Assembly: GCF_900107275.1 (NCBI RefSeq)
Contig: NZ_FNPI01000001.1
Span: forward strand, 1 to 64,000
Direction of reading: 5' to 3'
Length of the DNA stretch: 64,000 nucleotides
Origin: Evansella caseinilytica
GTDB lineage: Bacteria; Bacillota; Bacilli; Bacillales; Salisediminibacteriaceae
Of the stretch, positions 49,270 through 60,040 are shown piece after piece; position 1 is the stretch's first letter, and each line of letters starts with the position of its first letter. The notes below the pieces were generated by a model. It made no database searches, was not told the origin of the DNA, and saw only the letters and a program-made list of their open reading frames with translations. The position numbers were made by a program, and so were the translations under genes.

Positions 49270-50724
49270 ATGAGTTTGTTTGATCAGCGTATAAAAGATA
49301 TTCATGAGCTTTTACATAAAAGAGAAGTGTCGGTCACGGATTTGGTGGCGGAATCGTACAAACGGATTGAGGAAGTGGAAGGCAAGGTCGAGGCCTTTCT
49401 GCATTTGAACGAAGAGGCAGCGCGAAAAGCAGCCAGGGAAATGGATGACCACCTCGTATCAAAGGGAGTGGATGGCGCGTTGTTCGGACTCCCAGCCGGG
49501 CTGAAGGACAATATTGTGACGAAGGGGCTGCGCACGACATGTGCCAGCAAGCTGCTTGACAATTTCATCCCGGTTCATGATGCCACCGTCGTTCAAAAGT
49601 TGCATGCCGCCGGTGCGGTGACGATTGGAAAATTAAATATGGACGAGTTTGCCATGGGATCATCGAATGAGAACTCCGGTTATAAACTGACGAGAAATCC
49701 GTGGAATACGGAGCGGGTTCCCGGCGGATCGAGCGGCGGATCGGCAGCTTCTGTTGCGGCTGGTGAAGTGTTGTTTTCATTAGGCTCGGATACAGGGGGA
49801 TCAATCCGTGAACCGGCAGCCTTCTGCGGTGTCGTCGGCATGAAGCCGACGTACGGACGGGTATCCCGCTTCGGGCTGGTAGCCTTTGCTTCATCGCTGG
49901 ATCAAATCGGCCCGCTTACCCGTACGGTTGAAGACAACGCTTATGTACTGAATGCCATTTCGGGCTATGACAAGCTTGATTCCACCAGCGCCAATGTGGA
50001 AGTCCCGGATTATACTGCCGGCTTAACCGGAGACATTAAAGGCCTTAAAATTGCCGTTCCAAAAGAGTATTTAGGCGAGGGAGTAAATGCCGAGGTTCGT
50101 GTACATATTGAACAAGCGTTAACAACGTTGGAGGGATTAGGCGCGACGTGGGAAGAAGTGTCTCTGCCTCATTCGAAATATGCCGTTGCCGCTTACTATA
50201 TCCTAGCGTCGTCGGAAGCGTCGGCAAATCTGGCCCGCTTTGACGGAATCCGCTACGGCGTCCGCGTGGAGGAAGACAATCTAATCGACACGTATAAAAA
50301 ATCGCGCAGCCAAGGCTTCGGGGATGAAGTGAAGCGCCGAATCATGCTCGGTACCTTTGCCTTGAGCTCAGGCTATTATGACGCCTATTACAAAAAAGCG
50401 CAGCAGGTCCGGACATTGATTAAACAGGACTTTGATGACGTTCTTGCACAATATGATGTTATTATCGGACCAACTGCTCCAACAACTGCATTCCAAATCG
50501 GTGAACAGGTGAATGATCCGCTGACAATGTATGCAAATGATATTTTAACGATTCCTGTCAATTTAGCTGGAGTTCCGGCTATCAGTGTTCCTGCCGGATT
50601 TGCGTACGGGCTGCCAATCGGCCTGCAGATTATCGGCAAGCATTTTGCTGAGTCGATGGTGTACCGGGTGGCTCATGCGTTTGAACAGGCAACGAATTTT
50701 CACATGGAAGCGCCTAAACTGTAG
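49270..50724 (+). CDS. gatA: Asp/Glu-tRNA(Asn/Gln) amidotransferase subunit A
   Basis: 484 aa amidase that releases ammonia from glutamine. The amidase-signature triad is visible: Lys in [10 protein letters not shown], cis-Ser in [10 protein letters not shown], nucleophile Ser in [14 protein letters not shown]. Strong GGGGAGGAAG ribosome site; 15 bases after gatC. Confidence 0.97.
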   Translation: MSLFDQRIKDIHELLHKREVSVTDLVAESYKRIEEVEGKVEAFLHLNEEAARKAAREMDDHLVSKGVDGALFGLPAGLKDNIVTKGLRTTCASKLLDNFIPVHDATVVQKLHAAGAVTIGKLNMDEFAMGSSNENSGYKLTRNPWNTERVPGGSSGGSAASVAAGEVLFSLGSDTGGSIREPAAFCGVVGMKPTYGRVSRFGLVAFASSLDQIGPLTRTVEDNAYVLNAISGYDKLDSTSANVEVPDYTAGLTGDIKGLKIAVPKEYLGEGVNAEVRVHIEQALTTLEGLGATWEEVSLPHSKYAVAAYYILASSEASANLARFDGIRYGVRVEEDNLIDTYKKSRSQGFGDEVKRRIMLGTFALSSGYYDAYYKKAQQVRTLIKQDFDDVLAQYDVIIGPTAPTTAFQIGEQVNDPLTMYANDILTIPVNLAGVPAISVPAGFAYGLPIGLQIIGKHFAESMVYRVAHAFEQATNFHMEAPKL

Positions 50725-50736
50725 GAGGGGATAGTC

Positions 50737-52170
50737 ATGAGCTTTGAAACGGTAATCGGTCTGGAAGTGCACGTGGAATTAAAAACGAAGTCGAAAATTT
50801 TCTGCGGCTGCTCGACGGCATTTGGAGCGCCGCCGAATACACATACATGTCCTGTTTGCCTCGGACACCCGGGAGTTCTTCCGGTGCTGAACAAGCAGGC
50901 GGTGGAATATGCAATGAAGGCCGCGATGGCGTTGAATTGCCGCGTGGCAGATGTGACGAAATTTGACCGAAAAAATTATTTTTACCCGGACAATCCAAAA
51001 GCATACCAGATTTCCCAGTTTGACAAGCCTGTCGGGGAGCATGGCTGGATTGATATTGAGGTAAACGGAAAGAAAAAACGAATCGGTATCACCCGGCTGC
51101 ATTTGGAGGAGGACGCCGGCAAGCTGACCCATGTGGATGGGCAGGGCCACTCGTTGGTTGACTTTAACCGGGTCGGAACACCGCTGATTGAGATTGTCTC
51201 GGAGCCGGATTTACGCTCCCCTGAAGAAGCGTATGCTTACTTGGAAAAATTAAAGGCGATCATGCAGTACATTGAAGTTTCCGATTGTAAAATGGAGGAA
51301 GGTTCGCTGCGCTGCGATGCGAATATTTCCTTGCGCCCTGTAGGACAGGAGGAGTTCGGGACAAAAACCGAATTGAAAAATTTAAACTCGTTTGCTTTTG
51401 TCCAGAAGGGGCTTGCTTATGAGGAAGAGCGTCAGGCTGAGGTGCTGTCGTCCGGCGGGGAAATTTTGCAGGAAACGCGCCGCTGGGATGAAAAAGGTAA
51501 TAAGACGCTGCTCATGCGTGTGAAGGAAGGTTCGGAGGATTATCGCTATTTTCCAGATCCGGATTTGGTGGATTTTTATTTGGATGAGGACTGGAAAGAG
51601 AGCGTGCGGAGAACGATACCGGAGCTTCCGGATGCGCGGAAGGAGCGCTATGTAAACGAGCTTGATCTTCCGGAGTACGATGCCGGTGTATTGACGCAGC
51701 AAAAAGCGATGAGTGATTTCTTCGAGGCGTGCCTGGTCGCCGGCGGACCAGCAAAGCCGCTTTCGAACTGGCTGATGGGTGAAGTGAACCGCTACTTAAA
51801 CGCAAATGGCAAGGAAATCGGCGATGTTCCGCTGACGCCGGGAGCGCTGGTAAAGATGATTGACTTGATTGAAAAAGGGACAATCTCTTCCAAGATAGCA
51901 AAGACCGTGTTTGCCGAACTGATGGAAAACGGTGGCGATCCTGAAAACATCGTGAAAGAAAAAGGCCTCGTTCAGATTTCCGATGAAGGAGAAATCCGCC
52001 GAATGGTAAATGATGTCCTCGATGCAAACGAACAATCCATCGCCGATTATAAAGAAGGAAAACAAAAGGCGATCGGCTTCCTTGTTGGTCAAGTAATGAA
52101 GGCATCGCGCGGGAAGGCAAACCCGCAGCTGGTGAATCAACTGCTGGTGGAAGAAATACAAAAAAGATAA
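50737..52170 (+). CDS. gatB: Asp/Glu-tRNA(Asn/Gln) amidotransferase subunit B
   Basis: 477 aa; activates the glutamyl (or aspartyl) group on tRNA and transamidates it. [20 protein letters not shown] with the second pair CPVC forms the zinc site; [17 protein letters not shown] and CDANISLRP follow. The C-terminal YqeY-like helical domain binds tRNA. Last gene of gatCAB; a palindrome follows directly. Confidence 0.97.
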   Translation: MSFETVIGLEVHVELKTKSKIFCGCSTAFGAPPNTHTCPVCLGHPGVLPVLNKQAVEYAMKAAMALNCRVADVTKFDRKNYFYPDNPKAYQISQFDKPVGEHGWIDIEVNGKKKRIGITRLHLEEDAGKLTHVDGQGHSLVDFNRVGTPLIEIVSEPDLRSPEEAYAYLEKLKAIMQYIEVSDCKMEEGSLRCDANISLRPVGQEEFGTKTELKNLNSFAFVQKGLAYEEERQAEVLSSGGEILQETRRWDEKGNKTLLMRVKEGSEDYRYFPDPDLVDFYLDEDWKESVRRTIPELPDARKERYVNELDLPEYDAGVLTQQKAMSDFFEACLVAGGPAKPLSNWLMGEVNRYLNANGKEIGDVPLTPGALVKMIDLIEKGTISSKIAKTVFAELMENGGDPENIVKEKGLVQISDEGEIRRMVNDVLDANEQSIADYKEGKQKAIGFLVGQVMKASRGKANPQLVNQLLVEEIQKR

Positions 52171-52266
52171 GGTGCCAGGCACTTTAAGTTGCTTTAAAGC
52201 GTTAAAGAGATACAAGGTGCCAGGCACTCTGCGATACGGTGAAGTGTCGCAGAGTGCCTGGCACCT
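52171..52266. repeat. GGTGCCAGGCACT palindrome, between converging genes
   Basis: The main stem is 20 base pairs: arms 52215-52234 (AGGTGCCAGGCACTCTGCGA) and 52247-52266, with a 12-base loop, followed by ATTTTTATT. An extra half copy AAGGTGCCAGGCACT stands at 52171-52185. Same core at 60680 and 62054. It may serve as a terminator for gatB and for the converging amidohydrolase gene. Confidence 0.85.
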
Positions 52267-52273
52267 ATTTTTA

Positions 52274-53407
52274 TTATACGGTTTTACCGTTGATTATCGT
52301 TTCTTCCACTTTTGTGTAAGCGTGGAACGGGTGGTGACTCCAAATGACGATGTCCGCATCTTTGTCTGCTTCCAAGCTGCCGACCCGGTTGTTCACTCCA
52401 AGATGGCGGGCAGCCTGGCTCGTTAATGCTTTCAACGCAGAAGATTCCCTTAAACCGAATTTTACAGCCGTCGCTGCTTGAGTCGTTAAATATTCAATGC
52501 CGATCACCGGGTGATCCGTTGTTATCGCAAAAGGCACATCGTATTTTTCCAACGCCAATAACGTATGATAGCCTTTATCGGCCAATTCCACCTTCGATCT
52601 TGTTGACATCGTTGGTCCGATGGAAACCATGACGCCGGCTTCAGCAAGGCGTTCAGCAATGTGATGGCCTTCGGTGCAATGCTCAATTGTTACGTCAATA
52701 TTGAATTCCTTGGCAATGCGAAGGGATGTCAAGATGTCATCTGCGCGATGGGCATGGGTGCGGAAAGGAATCTCCCTTCTGAGAACAGGTATCAGTTGCT
52801 CCATGCGCAAATTTCTTTCTTTTAATTCGCCGGACTCTTTTTTTCGCAAATAATCTTGAGCATTCATGAAAGCCTGCCGCATGAGTGCGGCAATTCCCAT
52901 GCGTGTTATCGGAGAAACTTTTTTGTCACCGTACACACGTTTTGGATTTTCGCCATAAGCTCCTTTCATGCCGGACGGCGAACGCAACAGCATGTCATCA
53001 ACGATCTGCCCCGCCGTTTTCAAAACAACCATTTCGCCGCCGATGACATTCGCACTGCCGGGCATTATCTGAACAGTGGTCACTCCGTGCTGCCGGGCAT
53101 CCTCAAAGCCTTTTTCCCGCGGATTAATACCGTCGAGGGCGCGAATGTGAGGTGTTACCGGCTCGGATGTTTCATTAAAATCATGTCCTTCCGCTCCAAA
53201 ACCGGATTCGTGAACGCCAAGATGAGTGTGAACATCGATGAATCCAGGCGTAATGAACTTGCCGCTGCAATCAACGACTGCCGCTTCACTTGGAAGATCA
53301 ATGTGGTTGCCAACCGCGATAATTTTATCCCCGTTCACTAACACAGTTCCTTGTTCAAAGGTTTGCCCGGTACCATCCAGGACGGTACCGTTTATGTATG
53401 CTTTCAT
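52274..53407 (-). CDS. Amidohydrolase family protein
   Basis: 377 aa, imidazolonepropionase/dihydroorotase-like group. GKFITPGFIDVHTHLGVHE carries the metal-binding H-x-H. PFRTHAHRADDILTSLRIA and VTIEHCTEGHH provide further His ligands, and FAITTDHPVIGI the Asp. The C-terminal SLEADKDADIVIWSHHPF is a common amidohydrolase ending. GGAG lies ten bases before the ATG. The substrate (a cyclic amide or ureide) cannot be named. Confidence 0.85.
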   Translation of the reverse strand: MKAYINGTVLDGTGQTFEQGTVLVNGDKIIAVGNHIDLPSEAAVVDCSGKFITPGFIDVHTHLGVHESGFGAEGHDFNETSEPVTPHIRALDGINPREKGFEDARQHGVTTVQIMPGSANVIGGEMVVLKTAGQIVDDMLLRSPSGMKGAYGENPKRVYGDKKVSPITRMGIAALMRQAFMNAQDYLRKKESGELKERNLRMEQLIPVLRREIPFRTHAHRADDILTSLRIAKEFNIDVTIEHCTEGHHIAERLAEAGVMVSIGPTMSTRSKVELADKGYHTLLALEKYDVPFAITTDHPVIGIEYLTTQAATAVKFGLRESSALKALTSQAARHLGVNNRVGSLEADKDADIVIWSHHPFHAYTKVEETIINGKTV

Positions 53408-53643
53408 GAAAAATCAGCTCCTTGACCGTTTATATTCTTTTGCCATTTGTATTTATTTCGATAATCAAAATATTTTTCCTGCAAAAAAATACGGCCATTA
53501 AGTTCATTTCGGATGACTCCTCCTAACAAACAAAATGCCAAAAGATAGATGGGAGGACAGTTGCCATTGGAAAAGTGAGCAAAAACGGAAAATACATGCG
53601 GAGATAATGAGTGAAAGTTGAGCGAAGAACTGATTATAAGTGC

Positions 53644-53796
53644 GGGTTCAGAAAGGAGGACATGACAGAGCCAAGGCGGGCCGAGCGCGGCAGGCTCGAA
53701 CAGCGGAGCGCTCACGGGAACGTCATAAGCAACGGACGGGCAGCACAATAATGAGATTCGCTGGCAATGTTTCGCCGACTATTGAACATCCCCTTA
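53644..53796 (-). repeat. Dispersed repeat, family A, diverged
   Basis: GGGTTCAGAAAGGAGGACATGACAGAGCC...GAGCGCGGCAGGCTCG...AATGAGATTCGCTGGCAATG...TATTGAACATCC follows the reverse-complement order of the family A element with many substitutions. The rest of 53408-53810 holds no gene that I can support. Confidence 0.7.
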
Positions 53797-53810
53797 TAAT
53801 AAATTCACGC

Positions 53811-54668
53811 TTATTTTTCGCGTACCAGCGGAAGGGTACAGCAGCGAAACGCCCCGCCGGATTTGATGATTTCCGTGATGTCCACTTCGATCACCTCATA
53901 GCCGCGTATTCTCAGCTGTTGGTTGACTTCCCGATTGACTGGAAGGCTGAAAATTTTTTTGTTTCCAATCGAAAGAACATTCGTACCAAGTGTGAACTGT
54001 TCTTTCTCATTGACTTCGATCAAGTCAAAATATCTCGCCAAAATGTTTTTTTCCTTTCGATCAAAAGCTTCCGGGAAAAACAACGCCTCACTTTCAGAAA
54101 TAATGTTAAATACGCAGTCCAAGTGTAAATATTTTTCAAGAAAAGGAACGGTGATGACTTCATATTCATGGAGCAGTCGTTGAAGATGATCGATGGCATT
54201 TTGATTTGTCCGGTTGCTGAGGCCGATGAAGATTTGATGCCCATTGATAAGAACGTCCCCGCCTTCGATCTTATCTCCGATTAGATTGTAGTAGGAAATT
54301 TCCTGCTCCTCCAGCCATGATTTCAATATATCTTCCTCCCCGATGCGCGCGCCGTGAGCCATTTCCGCAACAAAAATCGTTTGCCCTAAAGTAAAGCCGA
54401 TATCCCGCGTAAAAACTTGTTCAGGAAATTGTTCTTTTATCGGAAGCAAGATTACTTCCACGCCGTGCTGCGTTAACATATCGGCAAAATGCTGATGCTG
54501 TTTCAGCGCTAATTTGATGTGGAGGCCTTCGTTTTGAAAATGCTTTTGCGTTTCATTTATTTGATTGCGAATATGCATATGCTTCGGTTCACATAAAATA
54601 ACACGTTTTAATTTTCCGTACTCTGTGCGGCAATACGATTTCCCGGCTTGATTTGAAAGAAGCGCCAT
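53811..54668 (-). CDS. Amidinotransferase/dimethylarginine dimethylaminohydrolase-like protein
   Basis: 285 aa, pentein fold of the arginine-modifying enzymes. VFTRDIGFTLG, KIEGGDVLINGHQIF, a His in KYLHLDCVFNII, and the catalytic Cys region SGGAFRCCTLPLVRE at the C-terminus match DDAH/YkgA-type hydrolases of Bacillus. The start at 54668 is set by GGAGG eight bases upstream. Probable action: hydrolysis of a guanidino compound such as an N-methylated arginine or arginine itself. Exact substrate open. Confidence 0.82.
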   Translation of the reverse strand: MALLSNQAGKSYCRTEYGKLKRVILCEPKHMHIRNQINETQKHFQNEGLHIKLALKQHQHFADMLTQHGVEVILLPIKEQFPEQVFTRDIGFTLGQTIFVAEMAHGARIGEEDILKSWLEEQEISYYNLIGDKIEGGDVLINGHQIFIGLSNRTNQNAIDHLQRLLHEYEVITVPFLEKYLHLDCVFNIISESEALFFPEAFDRKEKNILARYFDLIEVNEKEQFTLGTNVLSIGNKKIFSLPVNREVNQQLRIRGYEVIEVDITEIIKSGGAFRCCTLPLVREK

Positions 54669-54824
54669 ATCTTTTTCCTCCAAATAAGATGATGATGTTA
54701 TCTTTAGCTTCTCCTATTCAGGGCATACTATGAGCGAGCTCATGCCGTGTGTAAATATTGGTTTTTTATATACGCTGGAAAAATAATAATTTGTGACGCC
54801 GTGCCGCTGATGAAAAAAGTCTGC

Positions 54825-55286
54825 TCACACTTCCTGTTTGTATTGCTGTTGCCGGTCGTTCCAATCGATTTGCAACAGAAGACTGATGTGATAATAAATC
54901 ACCGCTCCCGTTAGCCCAACGCCGACAGCCGCAAATGATTCACCGGCAGAAAAAAAATATCGGCCCTCGACAATGGCATGAATGGCTGAGTAAAGCATGG
55001 CAACCGTTGCTCCAGCTATTCCGTAAATAATGAATGTGCGACAATAAGTTTGTAAAGCTGCGGCTCCTTCCATTCTTCTTTTAGCTGCAAAACGGTCGGC
55101 GACATATGCTGCCGGGATACCTCCAAGCAGGAACACCGGCGCCGAGTAAAAGGAGTAAATACCAAACAGCAGGCCGAAGCCAAGCTCCCGCACTTCGGAA
55201 AAAACGGTTTGAAATCCGGCTGCCACTGCGCTGAAACTGACAATTGACAGTATGGTTATGAACAATTTGTGAAGAAAAATTGACAT
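54825..55286 (-). CDS. Hypothetical membrane protein
   Basis: 153 aa, not recognised. Four hydrophobic stretches (about 8-28, 33-60, 83-105, 116-140) with charged DRFAAKRRMEG between the second and third. GTAAAGGAGG precedes the ATG by nine bases, so expression is likely. Isolated between minus-strand genes; no functional hint. Confidence 0.7.
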   Translation of the reverse strand: MSIFLHKLFITILSIVSFSAVAAGFQTVFSEVRELGFGLLFGIYSFYSAPVFLLGGIPAAYVADRFAAKRRMEGAAALQTYCRTFIIYGIAGATVAMLYSAIHAIVEGRYFFSAGESFAAVGVGLTGAVIYYHISLLLQIDWNDRQQQYKQEV

Positions 55287-56252
55287 TTTTGTGAACCTCC
55301 TTTACTTAAATGATAAATGATTTTTATTTACACAAAAATGACTTTGCTCACAAAAACGCGGGCAAATAAATTAAATAAGGAAGCTTTTTTGCGACTGCAC
55401 AAAAGCTGCTGAAAGCCGGCGTATATTCGCCGATCCATCCATGCTTTGATAAAATAGTAGAAGAGGCAACTGTTGAGAACGATTTTATGCAAAAAGATGA
55501 CTGCTGTTAGCTATTTCGGATCTTACAAAGCGACTGCTTGGTTCTTCAAGCTGCTTATTCTCACTTTCGCAACGGGAGGAAGGAACCATAAATTTACGCA
55601 AATTTTCCGAATATCGACAGCTTTAGACTTCATCAAGTCCTGATATGTATTTATGACACGGAGAAATCAGGAAAAAATACCCGCCCTTGTCCATCTGCTG
55701 AATGGCGTCCCTGACGAAGTTTATTTTGACAATGCTGATAAGGCGTAATAAAATCAGAAAATACGCTATATATCAATTTCTGAACGGGAATGCAGCAATG
55801 CTGGCTGTTTTGCCATTTTGATGAAAAAATTGTCGGTGTCTGGTGAGAAATCTTTTCCGGTCTGGATATGGTGTATACAATACGGAGCATGCGTTACGCA
55901 GAATGTATGCTTTATTAAAGAGTTGCCGGGCCTTTTATCGACGCTCTCCGGCAATTGGTTACTCAAGCAGGTCATTGCCTTATTGAACACGCTCTTGCTG
56001 TTGGCGCGATGAATCGAAAACAGGTCTATAGACTTAAATTTTATTGTAAGTTAGTTTCGTTTTCAAAAAAAGTGAGGAGTGAAGCTTGTTAAAAAGCTTT
56101 TTCCACAACAGGGCAGTGAAAGCGGACAGTGTTTGTTGTGAAAACATTGCTTTTACATTTGGACATGCACATAGAATAAGCTGAACCGAGATTTTCTTTC
56201 TTTTTCTGAGAAAGGAATGATATACTGACCTTGAAAATCATGGAAGTACTTA
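55287..56252. other. 966-base gap with no supported gene
   Basis: No ORF here has both a ribosome site and a recognisable protein. A 42-codon stretch on the + strand around 55385-55510 (translating as TAQKLLKAGVYSPIHP... to MQKDDCC then stop) looks more protein-like than its surroundings and could be a gene relic. A TTGAACACGCTCTT at 55983-55996 is the same end sequence as the shared-end repeats. Confidence 0.4.
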
Positions 56253-56267
56253 TTGGAGGAGAGATCA

Positions 56268-57182
56268 ATGAAGCGGGCAAGACTGATATATAATCCTTCT
56301 TCTGGAAGAGAACAAATGAAAAAACATTTGCCCTATGTTCTCGATCGACTGGAACAGGCCGGTTATGAAGCATCCGCCCACGCTACAACGGGAAAGGACT
56401 GTGCAAAGCGCGCCGCCAGGACCGCATGTGAACGTAATTTTGACTTAGTAATCGCGGCTGGCGGCGACGGCACAATCAATGAAGTGGTGAACGGGATTGC
56501 GGAACAGGAGTACCGTCCCAGTCTCGGCATTATTCCTGCAGGAACAACAAACGATTTTGCAAGGGCTCTTCATATTCCGAAAGACATCGTGGAAGCATGC
56601 GATATTCTTTGTGACGGGCGATTGCAACAAATAGATATAGGAAAAGTGGGAAATCAATATTTTATCAATATCGCCGGTGCCGGAACGTTAACCGAACTGA
56701 CTTATGAAGTACCAAGCAAGCTGAAAACAATGATGGGACAAGTAGCTTATTATGTAAAGGGCATTGAAAAGCTGCCGCGGATCCGTCCGAGCCGGGTGAC
56801 GATCGAATACGACGGCAAGTGGTTCGAGGGGGAAATCATGCTGTTTCTTGTTTCCAACACGAATTCCGTAGGCGGATTTGAAAAGCTCGCCCCGAATGCT
56901 TACTTGAATGACGGGATGTTTGATTTGCTGATATTGAAAAAAACAAATCTGGCAGATGTCGTTCGCCTTGTCAGTTCCGCCCTTCGCGGTGACCATATTT
57001 TTGATGAACGCGTCATTTATGTTCAGGCCAGTCGGATAAAGGTTCATGCGGAACAGGAATTACATCTGAATGTTGATGGTGAATACGGCGGGGAGCTTCC
57101 TGGAGAACTAGTGAATTTACACAATCATATTCAAATGCGTGTGCCGAACAAAACATTACCTTGTTTTCAAGATTTATACTGA
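56268..57182 (+). CDS. dgkB: Diacylglycerol kinase (lipid kinase)
   Basis: 304 aa. Recycles diacylglycerol from lipoteichoic acid synthesis to phosphatidic acid. RARLIYNPSSGREQMKKHLP start, catalytic loop VIAAGGDGTINEVVNGIAEQ, IIPAGTTNDFARALHIPKD and NVDGEYGGELP near the C-terminus are classic DgkB. ATG 56268 follows TTGGAGGAGAG. In B. subtilis dgkB (yerQ) is also close downstream of gatB. Confidence 0.95.
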   Translation: MKRARLIYNPSSGREQMKKHLPYVLDRLEQAGYEASAHATTGKDCAKRAARTACERNFDLVIAAGGDGTINEVVNGIAEQEYRPSLGIIPAGTTNDFARALHIPKDIVEACDILCDGRLQQIDIGKVGNQYFINIAGAGTLTELTYEVPSKLKTMMGQVAYYVKGIEKLPRIRPSRVTIEYDGKWFEGEIMLFLVSNTNSVGGFEKLAPNAYLNDGMFDLLILKKTNLADVVRLVSSALRGDHIFDERVIYVQASRIKVHAEQELHLNVDGEYGGELPGELVNLHNHIQMRVPNKTLPCFQDLY

Positions 57183-57250
57183 CTTGCTATTGCAGAACGA
57201 ACGGGCTCGCGGCTTCTCTTGGAGGAAAGGCCGCTGGCTCTGTACTTCGA

Positions 57251-57290
57251 AGGTGTCTGAAACCACAATCTCAGCTCATTTCAGACACCT
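57251..57290. terminator. Stem-loop after dgkB
   Basis: AGGTGTCTGAAA and TTTCAGACACCT form a perfect 12-base-pair stem with a 16-base loop. There is no T-run after it on the + strand, so termination is inferred from similarity to the hairpins at 19658 and 48686. Confidence 0.6.
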
Positions 57291-57369
57291 CAAGAAGGAA
57301 ATCAGGGGAACCCCTTAGTTCTGTATAATGGAATGAATGGATAGCGGTGCCGCAAAATTACCGCTTATC

Positions 57370-58290
57370 TTAACTCCAGTCGATTCTTTCGTAGTTTTTT
57401 AATGTTTTAAGCGTCTTTACGGTGAGATATCCTTTCCACTCGGTTAATGCTTCGTTTTTCCACACATGCTGGTATTGCCCCCATTCCCAAAACGGGTGCC
57501 AGGAACCGTCAGGCTGCTGGTGAGCAATCTCATATTCAAGGTTCTTATGAACAGCATCCTCCAGCACGTTGAAAAGGGCGGAATTTGGAGACGGCGCAAG
57601 CCATAGTGGTTTTGCACAGTACCCGTCCCACTGTTTTGGATCCAATGTAGCAATGTCACGGGCAACATCTCTTAAATAGTCGATCACCATTTTTTTCCCC
57701 GGATCAGGAATCTCCGCTGCCAGCCGCAGACAGCAAAGCGCTTCATGAAATTCTATCGGCGTTGTCTGGTTTTCCAACTGCTGAAAGACATGATTGGTGA
57801 CGTCATAGTGAAACTCAGGCATCAGGTCGCCGGGGATGGATTGTGGATAAGCGTGAAAATAACCGACGACTTCGGCACCGGGATTCATCTCGAACTGCTG
57901 TTTTTCCTCGGTAAAATGCCACCATTCGGCATGAGGTGTTTCGTTCATGTCCGGCAGTATCAGCGGCCATTTTTGATGGGTGCGGTATACATTAATAAAG
58001 TAATTCATCGCCGCCTGAATGAATGGATGCCGCCATGGGGCCTGAACTTCACGGGCGTATTGCATTGCAACGGTTGTGGCAATCGGGCTTGATTGCGGGC
58101 AGCGGACATCGGGCTCCATGGCGTTTCCGACGCCGCCGTCTTTATTTTGAAATTTGGAAAGCGTATCTAAGACAGCTTCGCCGGAACCGTTTTGAAAGTG
58201 GTATTCAAATAATGCGCGGTCAATTGGCCGGGCTTTTGTCATAATAAAATCGACAGCTTTCTGGTACTGTTTGTGAGAGAGTTTTTTCAT
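57370..58290 (-). CDS. Hypothetical protein, alpha-alpha toroid (prenyltransferase/cyclase-like) fold
   Basis: 306 aa. FQNKDGGVGNAMEPDVRCPQ and a later HQQPDGSWHPFWEWGQY are repeats of the Q-x-x-D-G-G/S-W kind seen in terpenoid cyclase/prenyltransferase toroids; no signal peptide. Matches a family of uncharacterised Bacillaceae proteins as far as I can judge. The start at 58290 follows AGGAGGAG; the longer frame to 58362 is not supported. Substrate unknown. Confidence 0.6.
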   Translation of the reverse strand: MKKLSHKQYQKAVDFIMTKARPIDRALFEYHFQNGSGEAVLDTLSKFQNKDGGVGNAMEPDVRCPQSSPIATTVAMQYAREVQAPWRHPFIQAAMNYFINVYRTHQKWPLILPDMNETPHAEWWHFTEEKQQFEMNPGAEVVGYFHAYPQSIPGDLMPEFHYDVTNHVFQQLENQTTPIEFHEALCCLRLAAEIPDPGKKMVIDYLRDVARDIATLDPKQWDGYCAKPLWLAPSPNSALFNVLEDAVHKNLEYEIAHQQPDGSWHPFWEWGQYQHVWKNEALTEWKGYLTVKTLKTLKNYERIDWS

Positions 58291-58445
58291 GTCTGTTACT
58301 CCTCCTGTATTTGGTTTTGAATAAAATTTATCCAGATGATGGTTGGACGGTAAAAACATCAAATGTTACCCGTAACCTTGGGTGTTCAGTAAAATTCGCA
58401 AAAAAATCAGACAGGAAAATGTCATAAAATTGTCGGGGGCCAGGG

Positions 58446-59681
58446 TCACAAATAGGTGCCTTTTCGCCAAAGCCATTCCATTGGTCCGAAACGGTGGCGC
58501 TGCAACCAATAGCGACTGAAGAAAATCTGTCCTCCGATCAGTGCTGCTGCCATCATACTGCCGGTGAGTGGTCCGAGCTTACCGAACATTCCGACCCCAT
58601 AGCCGTAAAAGATCGTGGTCATTATAACGGACTGCAACAGGTAGTTTGTTAAAGCCATGCGGCCTAGATAAGCAAAGCCGCGGAACGGTGCTGTTGCTCC
58701 TAGCCTATCAAAGAGAAGCGAAAAGCCTGCCATATACCCGACTGCAGCCAGGGGGCCGCCTAAAAGATAACCGTAATAATCGAGCATGGCATTTTCACTG
58801 AGCACCATCCCGCCTTTAAGTCCTAAACCAGCAATCAAAAAAATGATCATCGTTTTTTTGAGAAACATTTTATTTTCTCCAATATGATGTAGCCAGCGTT
58901 TTTTGGCGATAAGGGCGCCGAATATAAAGAGCATCAATGCTTGCAAAACAATGGTGGTGAAGGAAAAGAAGGCAAGGATGCTTGCTATGATTTTGTGCTC
59001 CAGTGAATCCATTGCAAATCCTAAATCAATTTTTTCAAAGGTGTTTACGGTCAGTCGGTGATGTACGATATCTGCATAAGAGCCTTCCGCTAGCAGTTCG
59101 GCTTCATAATCTCCATAAGGCGTTAGGTCAAGCGTATCTTCGGTTCCGCTTGGAATCAGTCCGGGAGCATTGATGAGAAACATTAGTGCAAGTGCCCAGA
59201 TAAACAGTGTTTTTGGTTTTCGTTTGATAAAAAAAATAAATAAAAGTCCGGTGATCGCATACGTGAATAATATGTCACCATCCCAAAGGAAGTGCAGGTG
59301 CATGAAACCAATGACAAGCAAAATAAGCAGTCGGCGGATGAAAATTCGATTGAATGGGCGTGCCTTTGCCTCCGCTCTTTCCCACATGATGACTGCGCCG
59401 AATCCGAACAACATCGAGAAGATTGGATAGAAGCTGCCCTGGAAGAGCCATTCAATCAGGGAAAAAGCTGATTTGTCAATTGGTAATAAAGTAGGATAAA
59501 TGAATTTATACCCGATAGTCCCGTATTGAAAAGCCAGCATATTCACGAGTAAAATGCCTAATAGAGCAAAGCCTCTGAGGCTGTCGATGTGGTGAAGCCG
59601 GTCATCCGCATCCAATGGGGTTAATTTGCCGGACAAATTCGCCTGCTTCTTTTTCGTTTCTTCATTATTTTTTGTTTCCAT
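58446..59681 (-). CDS. DUF418 (YeiB-like) membrane protein
   Basis: 411 aa. RLHHIDSLRGFALLGILLVN near the N-terminus and FAYLGRMALTNYLLQSVIMT plus GPMEWLWRKGTY at the C-terminus are hallmarks of DUF418; about ten hydrophobic segments. Ribosome site AAAGGAGG. Function unknown; relatives are acyltransferase-like membrane proteins. Confidence 0.88.
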   Translation of the reverse strand: METKNNEETKKKQANLSGKLTPLDADDRLHHIDSLRGFALLGILLVNMLAFQYGTIGYKFIYPTLLPIDKSAFSLIEWLFQGSFYPIFSMLFGFGAVIMWERAEAKARPFNRIFIRRLLILLVIGFMHLHFLWDGDILFTYAITGLLFIFFIKRKPKTLFIWALALMFLINAPGLIPSGTEDTLDLTPYGDYEAELLAEGSYADIVHHRLTVNTFEKIDLGFAMDSLEHKIIASILAFFSFTTIVLQALMLFIFGALIAKKRWLHHIGENKMFLKKTMIIFLIAGLGLKGGMVLSENAMLDYYGYLLGGPLAAVGYMAGFSLLFDRLGATAPFRGFAYLGRMALTNYLLQSVIMTTIFYGYGVGMFGKLGPLTGSMMAAALIGGQIFFSRYWLQRHRFGPMEWLWRKGTYL

Positions 59682-60040
59682 GCGTTTTCCTCCTTTCTTT
59701 TATGTGAGTTTTTTACACCGGCATCATCAAACATGTTCTTTTGTATGCAGCACGGGTTGGTCGATTTAACCACAGCAGCGGCAAAAAGCAGTTGCATGGC
59801 TTTATCGTGAAATAAAGTGCCGTCGATAAACTGTTGCTGTTCGTTCATATACTGAACGTTTTATGATTTGTGGTTTGTTGCGCGTGCTGAGAGAGCTTTA
59901 GCACATCGCAACAGAGAAGAGAGCGCAGTCAGATGCTTAGCAAGATGGAGACGGGCTCGGGCGTTGGAGCGGAGCACGAAGCAATGACGTCTGCTCTGTT
60001 ATAACAATAAATACGTAAAAAATGTTAAAAAGTTTCATGA

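Noticed and set aside
53404-53748. 114-codon minus-strand open frame upstream of the amidohydrolase
   Set aside because: Half of it is a diverged family A repeat; it overlaps the amidohydrolase start region and has no ribosome site or domain.
55651-56012. Overlapping open frames of 64-79 codons on both strands before dgkB
   Set aside because: They have no ribosome site and no recognisable motif, and the two strands mirror each other.
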